Below, piece after piece: positions 8,401-14,849 of a stretch of 26,987 nucleotides of DNA (positions within the stretch are counted from its first letter, which is position 1; each line of letters opens with the position of its first letter). Made by a program: the position numbers and the translations under genes. Under the pieces are notes generated by a model. The model searched no databases and was not told where the DNA came from. It worked only from the letters and a program-made list of their open reading frames with translations. The DNA lies in NCBI GenBank assembly GCA_964529155.1, contig CAZGVV010000025.1, forward strand, positions 1 to 26,987, in the 5' to 3' direction. The DNA comes from CAZGVV01 sp964529155 (lineage in GTDB: Bacteria; Pseudomonadota; Alphaproteobacteria; Rickettsiales; SXRF01).

Positions 8401-8428
8401 AGGTCAGGCGTTTTGCTTGGCCTGACCT
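8401..8428 (+). promoter_or_regulatory. Hairpin in the leader of the lipoprotein gene
   Basis: A 9-bp perfect stem (aggtcaggc / gcctgacct) with a 10-nt loop ends 17 bases before the ATG and next to the ribosome site ggaggag. It could act as an operator or control translation. It has no terminator-like T tail. Confidence 0.4.
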
Positions 8429-8445
8429 ATGGAATGGAGGAGTAA

Positions 8446-8880
8446 ATGAGGCTGTTTTTATCATGTATAACGGTCATTGCCGCATGTGCGCTAACCGGAT
8501 GTATTAATCCACCGTGGCCTGTCCTCGATAGGCAATTAGGGATGTTAAACGGTCAGCCGGTCAACGCCGCATTTGCCAGCTTAGGCTACCCCACTAACGA
8601 AGGAAAAGTTGCGGGCAGAAAATATTACGTCTGGTCTTCCTCAAATGCTACCTGGTTCCCATCCTCATCGACGACCACAGGATTTGGGACAGTCGGCGGA
8701 ACGCCATTTAATTATAACCAAACGACTTTTGGTGACGGCGAAATCGCGCAGCTGCACTGCACGATAAGAATCTTCGTTAATGCGCGTGATATAATCGTTG
8801 ACCATGATTATACCGGCAACCAGGGTGCCTGCGCACGTTACGCCGAGAGATTAGACGCTTCTTACCAAAGCGGATTTTGA
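8446..8880 (+). CDS. Small lipoprotein, 144 aa
   Basis: The ribosome site tggaggag is at 8434-8441 and the start is ATG 8446. The N-terminus is a lipoprotein signal with lipobox LTGC, giving a lipidated Cys19. The mature part is short, with a serine/threonine/phenylalanine-rich stretch (WFPSSSTTTGFGT) and two further cysteines near the C-terminus (LHC, GAC). It resembles uncharacterised SmpA/OmlA-like small lipoproteins in layout (an LGYPT segment after the N-terminus), but I cannot assign a function. Its stop overlaps the possible TTG start of the next gene, so the two are probably co-transcribed. Confidence 0.8.
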   Translation: MRLFLSCITVIAACALTGCINPPWPVLDRQLGMLNGQPVNAAFASLGYPTNEGKVAGRKYYVWSSSNATWFPSSSTTTGFGTVGGTPFNYNQTTFGDGEIAQLHCTIRIFVNARDIIVDHDYTGNQGACARYAERLDASYQSGF

Positions 8881-8888
8881 TTATTCCC

Positions 8889-9491
8889 ATGCATAACAAC
8901 ATGCGGCGGGTTCTATTCTATTGGGGCATTGGTTCCTTCATATATTTCAAGGTCGCCTTTGATATTGTTTTCAGCAGGTATAGCGCCGATATGTCGGTCA
9001 TGGCAGCCATGCTGCTTAGCATAATGGTGTGCATTTCCATAGCCTGCTCCACCTATTTATCTACGGTAAAAAATGACAATGACTTGCCCCTTATCCATTC
9101 CAGGGGAAATACTCATTTTTTAAGATTATCTCCCCGCGTATGGGGTTTACTGGCTTTTGCTAATATTGCCTTAGGCAAAATAATCGTCTTTGGATTTTCC
9201 AAGGAATTAAACAGCGCGATTTCTGGTCAGCACTTACTTTTTGATACGAGGTGGAACCGTGCGGAAAACGGCTGTTTATTCGTAGTGCTGGTTTTAATCC
9301 CCATCACTTTATATTGCGTCTCTGGTTGGGTGAGAGCACACATTATGAATAAGACAGCATATCAGTCACATGCAGATAATAGTACGGGCAGTTTTTTCCG
9401 ACCGGGGAAACAATCATGGATTAATCTTTTACGGTTTATCATTTTGCTTTTGATAATTGGGTTTGCCGCCCAATGGCGCAGCGGGCACTGA
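8889..9491 (+). CDS. Integral membrane protein, about five transmembrane segments
   Basis: Hydrophobic stretches include VLFYWGIGSFIYFKVAFDIV, SVMAAMLLSIMVCISIACS, VWGLLAFANIALGKIIVFGF, FVVLVLIPITLYCVSGW and LLRFIILLLIIGFAAQW. I chose ATG 8889 (MHNNMRR); a TTG at 8877 in frame, overlapping the lipoprotein stop, is an alternative. No family is recognised. It directly follows the lipoprotein and precedes the TIR cassette by about 100 bp, so it could belong to either unit. Confidence 0.65.
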   Translation: MHNNMRRVLFYWGIGSFIYFKVAFDIVFSRYSADMSVMAAMLLSIMVCISIACSTYLSTVKNDNDLPLIHSRGNTHFLRLSPRVWGLLAFANIALGKIIVFGFSKELNSAISGQHLLFDTRWNRAENGCLFVVLVLIPITLYCVSGWVRAHIMNKTAYQSHADNSTGSFFRPGKQSWINLLRFIILLLIIGFAAQWRSGH

Positions 9492-9497
9492 TATGCC

Positions 9498-9511
9498 ATA
9501 GCCCTGGCTAT
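9498..9511. promoter_or_regulatory. Palindrome upstream of the TIR cassette
   Basis: The palindrome atagcc-ct-ggctat lies 83 bp before the TIR start, flanked by atat on both sides. It is a candidate operator for the cassette; this is inference from symmetry and position only. Confidence 0.3.
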
Positions 9512-9594
9512 ACATATCCGCAAATAATGCATGGTAAATGAGCAGAATTTATGGAAAAAAGGAGAATATAAGCGGCAGGGAGGCCATAAAATAA

Positions 9595-10491
9595 GTGCCT
9601 ATATTTATTAGCCATTCTCACAGCGACAAAGATTTTGTGGACGCGCTTGCAGCGCAGCTAATCATGCGCAATGCCCATGTTTGGGTAGACCGATGGGAAA
9701 TCAAGGTTGGCGAGTCTATTCTCAATAGGGTGCAGGATGAAATCCAGGGCGCCAGCGCCGTCCTTTTCGTGCTTTCAAATGCATCGGTTCAATCCGAGTG
9801 GTGCAAGAAAGAAATTTCCGCAGGCTTGATGCGGGAGCTTGAAGAAAAATCCGTGATTGTTTTGCCGGTATTGCTCGAAAAATGCCAGATACCGCCATTT
9901 TTGAAAGAAAAAAAATACGCGGATTTTACCACCAGCTTCGACGTTGGGCTAAAAGCCATAATAGATGGCATAGCCAACATTACCAATGCCAACCAGGGCC
10001 GCATCGAAGGAATAGATTATCTTGTGGATTGGGCCCAGGACTGGGCAAGCGATGAGAATGGCCATTTTGTATTACGCTATACTTTAGTGGAGCATAGCAA
10101 AGAATTGCCTTTCACTATTCTTACTGAAATTTTGATTTTGTGTAATGAAGAAGCAACCGAGCGGTATAGGCAGTTTGAAACGGCGGGCTTGGATTGGGTC
10201 GGCCGGTTGATGATAACCGAGGTATTAAATGAATATGCCACGCAGCGGAATTTGAAATTTCTACTGACAGACCAAATGGAAAAGACCTTTGAATTTTCTG
10301 TAAGCAGCCCCAAAGATAAACGCTGCTATGACGTTTTGGTAAAATCCAGGTGGTTGGGGCAGGATACAGGTAACGATATTCTGGTGAACACCGGCAATCA
10401 TCTGAAAATGCTGAAAGAGTACATAAAAACAATTTGCCGGCCGCTGACAAAAGAGGAGCAGGATAAGTTGCTCACCATTCTGGGCTCCTGA
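9595..10491 (+). CDS. TIR-domain protein (probable NADase effector)
   Basis: The start is GTG 9595, because an in-frame TAA sits directly before it and the first strand of the domain follows at once. The ribosome site agggagg is at 9577-9583. The TIR domain spans about residues 1-130: strand A PIFISHSHSDKDFV, the WVDRWEIKVGESI loop region, strand VLFVLSNASVQS, and EWCKKEI, whose Glu73 matches the catalytic glutamate of NAD-cleaving TIR domains. The remaining ~165 residues are of unknown type and may sense the trigger. The gene heads a three-gene cassette with 9-bp and 8-bp gaps. Bacterial TIR proteins commonly act in abortive anti-phage defence by depleting NAD; that role is inferred here from domain and context. 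Confidence 0.88.
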   Translation: MPIFISHSHSDKDFVDALAAQLIMRNAHVWVDRWEIKVGESILNRVQDEIQGASAVLFVLSNASVQSEWCKKEISAGLMRELEEKSVIVLPVLLEKCQIPPFLKEKKYADFTTSFDVGLKAIIDGIANITNANQGRIEGIDYLVDWAQDWASDENGHFVLRYTLVEHSKELPFTILTEILILCNEEATERYRQFETAGLDWVGRLMITEVLNEYATQRNLKFLLTDQMEKTFEFSVSSPKDKRCYDVLVKSRWLGQDTGNDILVNTGNHLKMLKEYIKTICRPLTKEEQDKLLTILGS

Positions 10492-10500
10492 ACAATATGT

Positions 10501-11733
10501 ATGCGCAATATTTTTGACCAATATAAATCATATGAAAATAGGCTGACCCACGCCCTGGTTGTGTGTCTGCATGAGGAGAAAAAGCTCTTAGACGCCTTTG
10601 TAAGCGATTTTTTCCAGAAAAAACTGCCGTCCGATAAATTGAGAATTTTAGAGCAAGGATTGCCTGGAAAACCTGCCCTTTCAGAGGATGAGGCAGAAAA
10701 AAGAGGTTTGCCTGATGCTATTATCTATAACGATAACGGCGTAGCCCTGCTTATAGAAAGCAAGGTTAGCGCAAGTCTGACAAAAAACCAGCTTCTCAGG
10801 CATACCAATACCATTCTTAGATGCGGATTTTCGGAGGTGCGGGGATTAACAATTTGCACCAGCCTGCCAAAATTCGAGCTTGATGGTTGGAAGCATATTA
10901 CGTGGAATCAGGTTTATATATGGGCTAATCGCTTTTATAACATAAGCGCCTGGGCACGAAAGCTGGTGGAGTATTTCAATCTTGTGGAAAATAAAATGGT
11001 GAATGATGAATATTTAACGGCAGGGTCTATTACCCAGTTTTCCGGCATTCATTTCAATGAAGATAATCCGATGACTTACTTAGAGGGTAAGCGGGTTATG
11101 AGGCTTTTGACGGAAAAAATCCGAACACGCGCGGAACTGAGCAAGAAATATAATCTGGCTTTAGCAGCGCCGGGGCGCGGAGGAATAACCCAAGGTGAAG
11201 TATTGTGGGACTTTATCCCTTTCGCTTACAGCAAAGATTCTGAGGCATTCACGGCAAATCCGCATTTTACTTTGAACATAGGGCCGCACTACGCTGAAAG
11301 TTTTATTACTATTCCCAATGGTGTGAAGGGTGCTGTGCGGAAAAATCTTTCCGCCCTGTCACGCGATGCGTTTATAGCCATTGTAGAAAAATCATCCGAT
11401 GCCGCAGAGAAATTATTACAGGCCGGTGAAAAACCGTTGATAAAGCTGGTACAGCGCCGCTACCCCAGCCAGCGTGCCGAACCTATTATTGACGGAAAAT
11501 TGGAGTTCGACATCAGGACGCTAACGGGGGAGGCAGGGGTTAAAAAGCAATCCCAATGGCTGGATATAGTCCACGAACTTCTATCAAACAAAAATTCAAA
11601 TATTCAGATACAGTTCGGCATGAGGTTCGATTATAAGACATGCGCAGCGATGCGTTCAAATGATGCCGATGAGAGCATTATAAAAACGCTGGAACTGTAT
11701 CAAAAGTTGCTGTCCGTTTTGTTTGCGCCATAA
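10501..11733 (+). CDS. PD-(D/E)XK nuclease-fold protein, 410 aa
   Basis: The active-site pattern is complete: Glu12 in YENRL, Pro71-Asp72 in LPDAIIYND, Glu86-Ser-Lys88 in LLIESKV, and Gln97 ten residues later. This matches the E...PD...ExK...Q order of the restriction-endonuclease-like fold, a metal-dependent DNA cleavage centre. The fold occupies about the first 160 residues. The C-terminal ~250 residues (NPHFTLNIGPHYAESFITIPNG...) are not recognised and may bind substrate or partner. It begins 9 bp after the TIR stop without a clear ribosome site, so translation is probably coupled. No methyltransferase is nearby, so it is not an ordinary restriction gene. Confidence 0.82.
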   Translation: MRNIFDQYKSYENRLTHALVVCLHEEKKLLDAFVSDFFQKKLPSDKLRILEQGLPGKPALSEDEAEKRGLPDAIIYNDNGVALLIESKVSASLTKNQLLRHTNTILRCGFSEVRGLTICTSLPKFELDGWKHITWNQVYIWANRFYNISAWARKLVEYFNLVENKMVNDEYLTAGSITQFSGIHFNEDNPMTYLEGKRVMRLLTEKIRTRAELSKKYNLALAAPGRGGITQGEVLWDFIPFAYSKDSEAFTANPHFTLNIGPHYAESFITIPNGVKGAVRKNLSALSRDAFIAIVEKSSDAAEKLLQAGEKPLIKLVQRRYPSQRAEPIIDGKLEFDIRTLTGEAGVKKQSQWLDIVHELLSNKNSNIQIQFGMRFDYKTCAAMRSNDADESIIKTLELYQKLLSVLFAP

Positions 11734-11741
11734 GGCATAGC

Positions 11742-12512
11742 ATGTATTTCTCAGAAGAAAATATTACCCAGTTAGTGGAGGATTATTCCAAGGTCGCGGA
11801 AAGCTATGAATCTGTACTCATGGCTTATGGTACGCATAGATTTTCCAATCCATTAGCCTCTGAGTTTGCGATGCATGGTTTTGTGCGCAGAGTAAAAACT
11901 TTAAAAAGATGTATCGAGAACATTTATGTAATTTGCCCGCCAGCGCGTTCCTCTAAACTTGCAAGTCAGGAACTATCTGATTTGACCATTAATTTGCAAG
12001 GTTTTGTATTCAACGTTTTTGGATGCTTAGACAATTTGGCATGGGTATGGGTAAAAGAAAAAAATGTTACAAATATTAAAGGGCAGGAACTTAAAAGCTC
12101 TCAAATTGGCCTTGGTGAAAACGAAAAATATGAGCATGTCCTAAAATCTTTACCGGATGATTTAAGAAATTATTTGGGAACAGAGCGCCATAAAAAATGG
12201 CATAAGCATTTAGAAGATTTCAGGCACGCCCTGGCGCACAGAATCCCTTTATATGTTCCGCCCTATGTAGTGAATGCTGAAGAAGCGGCTAAGGAGCGCG
12301 AGTTAGAAGGTTTGCGCACAAAGGCCTTAAAAGCGCATCGTTTTGATGAATACGAGAAGCTATCCGAAGAAATAGAGAAAATCGGGAAATTTGTACCGTG
12401 GATGACCCATTCCTTTAGCGAAGAATCAAAGCATGTGGTTTTTCATGCGCAGATTCTTGCTGATTGGAATACTGTAATTGAAGTCGCTCAAAAATTTCTG
12501 GGTGAGTTCTAA
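11742..12512 (+). CDS. Probable HEPN-domain protein, 256 aa
   Basis: The protein is mostly helical and carries RHALAH at residues 161-166, an R-x4-H motif typical of HEPN ribonucleases, preceded by HKKWHKHLEDF. A helix with FGCLDNLAWVWV (about 93-104) fits the usual HEPN core. A charged coiled-coil-like stretch follows at 178-215 (EEAAKERELEGLRTKALKAH). It starts 8 bp after the nuclease gene and ends the cassette; the next gene is convergent. An RNase effector or a regulator of the two preceding genes are both possible. The HEPN call rests on one motif and helix pattern, so it is less sure than the two genes before it. Confidence 0.62.
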   Translation: MYFSEENITQLVEDYSKVAESYESVLMAYGTHRFSNPLASEFAMHGFVRRVKTLKRCIENIYVICPPARSSKLASQELSDLTINLQGFVFNVFGCLDNLAWVWVKEKNVTNIKGQELKSSQIGLGENEKYEHVLKSLPDDLRNYLGTERHKKWHKHLEDFRHALAHRIPLYVPPYVVNAEEAAKERELEGLRTKALKAHRFDEYEKLSEEIEKIGKFVPWMTHSFSEESKHVVFHAQILADWNTVIEVAQKFLGEF

Positions 12513-12553
12513 TGCGTTTATTCGTGTGTGGGTGATGATAAGGACACTAGAAA

Positions 12554-12895
12554 CTAGTGCGTACCTTCAAGCTTTTTAAAGCACGATAGTTTTGTCACTA
12601 ATTTATATACGGAACACTCAAGAACTTTGCCACTTCCGTCAGGATTGACACCGGCTACAAAGCTTCTGCCATCGGCGCATTTTACACTCCAGTTTCCAAT
12701 ATTGTTAGAGCCAATGCCCATATTGAATGCCTTAGTACCCACACAGCCATCCCCAACTACTTTGCCAAGCATTGTTGCTTGCTGCTTAGATGAAAGCGAA
12801 AGCAAGTAAGCATGTGCCCCATTTTCTGCGTAAGCAGGAAAAGTCAGCATTCCTAATGCAACCGCAAAAGCCAAAATGTTAGTGAATATCTTCAT
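12554..12895 (-). CDS. Small exported protein with four cysteines, 113 aa
   Basis: An N-terminal signal peptide with a likely cleavage after AYA (residue 23) predicts export to the periplasm. The mature ~90 residues contain Cys51, Cys73, Cys94 and Cys105, which could form two disulfides. The motif VKCADGRSFVAGVNPDGSG resembles short periplasmic proteins of unknown function. It is convergent with the HEPN gene, and a 6-bp inverted repeat (12545-12559) covers its stop. It lies just inside the right end of the element, next to the tRNA. No role is recognised. Confidence 0.72.
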   Translation of the reverse strand: MKIFTNILAFAVALGMLTFPAYAENGAHAYLLSLSSKQQATMLGKVVGDGCVGTKAFNMGIGSNNIGNWSVKCADGRSFVAGVNPDGSGKVLECSVYKLVTKLSCFKKLEGTH

Positions 12896-12932
12896 AAGTC
12901 ACTATTTCGTAAAAATTAAATTGTTTGAAAAT

Positions 12933-13009
12933 TGGCGGTCCCGAGCGGATTCGAACCGCTGACCTTTAGCTTCGGAGGCTAACACTCTATCCAGCTGAGC
13001 TACGGGACC
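12933..13009 (-). tRNA. tRNA-Arg(CCG), intact, carried by the element
   Basis: It reads on the minus strand from 13009 to 12933 with acceptor GGTCCCG/CGGGACC, D arm GCTCAGCTGGATAGAGT, anticodon loop CTCCGAA in a TTAGC/GCTAA stem, T loop TTCGAAT, discriminator G and encoded CCA (77 nt). The anticodon CCG decodes CGG. The acceptor and stem sequences differ from those of the split host gene, so it is a distinct isodecoder and not a duplicated half. It lies inside the element, 149 bp from the attR core, and can replace the tRNA that integration destroys. Confidence 0.92.
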
Positions 13010-13058
13010 GTATGTAGGAGATAGCACATTGGGCGCAAACAGTTCATTTTAATTCTGA

Positions 13059-13077
13059 TGCTTACCCCATGCTTACC
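13059..13077 (+). repeat. Two copies of TGCTTACC, probable integrase arm sites (right end)
   Basis: TGCTTACC is at 13059-13066 and 13070-13077. The surrounding 20 bp (13059-13078) is identical to 2956-2975 at the left end. Confidence 0.7.
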
Positions 13078-13157
13078 TAACAATTTATATCTTCTATCGC
13101 TCTCCTCTAATATATTGATATTGTAGTAAAATTTCCCATAGTTTGAATAATAACCTT

Positions 13158-13170
13158 TGCCTTCGGAGGG
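13158..13170. repeat. Attachment core, right copy
   Basis: tgccttcggaggg, identical to the left copy at 2814-2826. Confidence 0.88.
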
Positions 13171-13200
13171 CAGTACTCTATCCAGTTGAGCTACGGGTGC
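13158..13200 (-). pseudogene. attR: 5' half of the interrupted host tRNA-Arg(CCG)
   Basis: The minus strand from 13200 to 13158 gives GCACCCG, a normal D arm (GCTCAACTGGATAGAGT) and the anticodon stem-loop with CCG. The element sequence that follows (aaaggttattattc) supplies no T arm or acceptor strand, so the promoter-bearing half is not restored. Joined to 2813-2780 it makes an exact 77-nt tRNA with CCA. Confidence 0.9.
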
Positions 13201-13258
13201 GTTCGTGGTGGCGAACGGTTGTGAGGGCGCAATAAATCAATATTTTAAGGAAATAGCA

Positions 13259-13741
13259 ATGCAAACCATGGGAGAACGGGTGGTCGTCTGCGCGCGTGGG
13301 TTTCTGGGGACGCGGTTTCACCATCAGGGGCGTCTAAAGCGCACTCAGAGCCATCTAGGGGGCATCGATTGCCTGGGGCTGCTGGTGGAAGTGGCGCGGG
13401 AATTGGATCTACGAGGGATGGACGGAGGGCCGTTGGCTGCCTTGGATCGCACGGATTATGGGCATTATCCAGATACGGCCGCGCTGGTTTTGGGGCTTGG
13501 GAGGGCTTTAATGCCAGTGGATAAGGCTTCTTTGCGCCCGGGGGATATAGCGCTCTTTACCATCGAAGGGCAGGCGCAGCATATGGGCATTATTAGTGCA
13601 ACCAGAGCTGAAAATGCGATGAAGGATACCGCCAGCTTTGGCCTTATCCATGCCTATGCCCCGGCACGGGCGGTCGTGGAGCATGCACTGGACGCATGGT
13701 GGCGGGCTCGGATGGCGGCCTTATTCCGACTGGCACCATAA
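13259..13741 (+). CDS. NlpC/P60 family tail peptidase (GTA g14-like)
   Basis: This is a cell-wall peptidase of phage or gene-transfer-agent tail tips, 160 aa. I chose ATG 13259 because aagga lies about 8 nt upstream. The catalytic triad is visible: Cys38 in GGIDCLG, His108 in AQHMGII and His131 in LIHAYAP. The RPGDIALF segment before the first His is also typical. In gene transfer agents the equivalent gene directly precedes the baseplate megatron gene; here a convergent Sel1-repeat gene lies between them. The expected upstream tail gene (g13-like) is absent: the tRNA-Arg end is 58 bp upstream. Confidence 0.88.
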   Translation: MQTMGERVVVCARGFLGTRFHHQGRLKRTQSHLGGIDCLGLLVEVARELDLRGMDGGPLAALDRTDYGHYPDTAALVLGLGRALMPVDKASLRPGDIALFTIEGQAQHMGIISATRAENAMKDTASFGLIHAYAPARAVVEHALDAWWRARMAALFRLAP

Positions 13742-13749
13742 AACAAACC

Positions 13750-14751
13750 TTACTGCGCTACTTCCGCAGCGGGTGGAGAGGCTGCGTCTCGCCCTGTCTG
13801 ATGCATGTATTGTAAATATAATGGTGCGTACGCATTTCCCCCATGGGCGGCTTTACGCCACCATAAAACGGCGTCGGCATCGCTTTGCGGGACGCCTTTG
13901 CCGAAATAATAGGCGCGTCCCAGCACCGCTTGCGAAGCGGCATTGCCCTGGTCGGCAGCTTTACGGTACCACTCGGCGCCTAGTTTCTCATCCTGAGGTA
14001 TGGTTTTTCCATAAAAATAGGCATCACCTAAAATCATTTGCGCATCCACTACGCCGCGTTCTGCCGGAGCCCGGGCTTGTTCTATTGCTTTTGCGTACCA
14101 TGTGGTCGCTTCTGCCTCATTCTTATCGACACCCTGCCCGGATTCATACATTGCCGCGAGATTCACCATGGATTTGAGGCTGCCATTTTGCGCGGCCATC
14201 AAAAACCACTTGGCGGATTCAGCGTCATCTTTTTGGCTTACACCCCAGCCGTCACGGTAAGCATAACCAAGCCCTTCCTGTGCGAGGACAAAGCCTTGCG
14301 GTGCGGCGAGGAGGTACCATTTTACGGTTTCGCTGTAATCCTGTGGCACACCCTGGCCGTAATAATATATCACCCCCAGATTTGCCTGTGCGGTTTTGTC
14401 GCCTTGCTCGGCGGCTTTGCGAAACCATTTGGCGGCTTCGGGGTAATTTTTTGTTATACCATCACCCATGTAATACAGCGCGCCCAGCATGGATTGAGCC
14501 GCCATGTCGCCGTGTTCTGCTGCTGCTAAATACCATTTGCTGGCAGCGACAGGATCTTTGGCAACGCCTCTGCCATCATAATACATGTCGCCTAATTTTC
14601 TCTGCGCCTGGGTGTCTCCTAACTCGGCATGAATAAGCTGGCTGAAGGCCAATATTTCCATCGGATAACTTGGCAGAATATAGAGAAACGCGCCGTAACA
14701 GGCACCAAGTATGCTGCCTGCAATGATGAGCGATAAGAGCAGTTTTTTCAT
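13750..14751 (-). CDS. Sel1-like repeat (TPR-type) protein, membrane anchored
   Basis: The 333-aa product begins with a hydrophobic segment (LLLSLIIAGSILGACYGAFL), which is a signal anchor or possibly a lipoprotein signal with LGAC. Seven Sel1-like repeats follow from about residue 45, each with A...LG..Y..G.GV..D...A..W...AA..G (for example LGDMYYDGRGVAKDPVAASK). Such repeats form helical scaffolds for protein contacts, usually in the periplasm. It is convergent with the NlpC gene (8 bp apart) and divergent from the megatron gene, so it interrupts an otherwise standard tail pair. The C-terminus is low complexity (SPPAAEVAQ). Confidence 0.88.
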   Translation of the reverse strand: MKKLLLSLIIAGSILGACYGAFLYILPSYPMEILAFSQLIHAELGDTQAQRKLGDMYYDGRGVAKDPVAASKWYLAAAEHGDMAAQSMLGALYYMGDGITKNYPEAAKWFRKAAEQGDKTAQANLGVIYYYGQGVPQDYSETVKWYLLAAPQGFVLAQEGLGYAYRDGWGVSQKDDAESAKWFLMAAQNGSLKSMVNLAAMYESGQGVDKNEAEATTWYAKAIEQARAPAERGVVDAQMILGDAYFYGKTIPQDEKLGAEWYRKAADQGNAASQAVLGRAYYFGKGVPQSDADAVLWWRKAAHGGNAYAPLYLQYMHQTGRDAASPPAAEVAQ

Positions 14752-14849
14752 GAAAACAGCCTGTATTTAAAACGTTACATCCATGCAGTGTAGATAATTT
14801 CTCTGAGAACTCTACGTCTATTTCATGTTTTCCTTGTGAAGGTTTAATT

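Larger units (their letters stand above)
8101..8445. other. Non-coding stretch with two perfect hairpins
   Basis: This 345-bp gap separates the replication operon from the lipoprotein gene. A stem of aaacaacc (8192-8199) with ggttgttt (8206-8213) has a 6-nt loop. A second stem, aggtcaggc (8401-8409) with gcctgacct (8420-8428), sits just before the ribosome site of the next gene. An 88-codon open frame on the minus strand (8119-8385) starts at TTG without a ribosome site, and I do not count it as a gene. The region could hold a terminator, a leader or a small RNA. Confidence 0.5.
2814..13170. mobile_element. Integrated element (about 10.3 kb) in tRNA-Arg(CCG), satellite or defence-island type
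   Basis: The element is bounded by a 13-bp direct repeat, tgccttcggaggg, at 2814-2826 and 13158-13170, in the anticodon loop and stem of tRNA-Arg(CCG). Removing one copy with the intervening 10,344 bp rebuilds a perfect 77-nt tRNA. Inside are an integrase beside the left end, arm-type repeats at both ends, an AlpA-like regulator, primase-like and RepA-like replication genes, a TIR/nuclease/HEPN cassette and a complete tRNA-Arg(CCG). I see no capsid, terminase large subunit, tail or conjugation genes in it. A phage satellite or small integrative island therefore fits better than a complete prophage or a conjugative element. The type is inferred; the boundaries are read directly. Confidence 0.88.

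Noticed and set aside
10501..11733. Type II restriction enzyme with partner methylase
   Set aside because: The nuclease centre is present but no methyltransferase motif occurs in any neighbouring gene.
12545..12559. Terminator between the HEPN gene and the convergent exported protein
   Set aside because: The dyad is only 6 bp and no T run follows on either strand.
13638..14636. Plus-strand frames opposite the Sel1-repeat gene
   Set aside because: The minus strand shows seven regular Sel1 repeats; the plus-strand frames are cysteine- and histidine-rich shadows.
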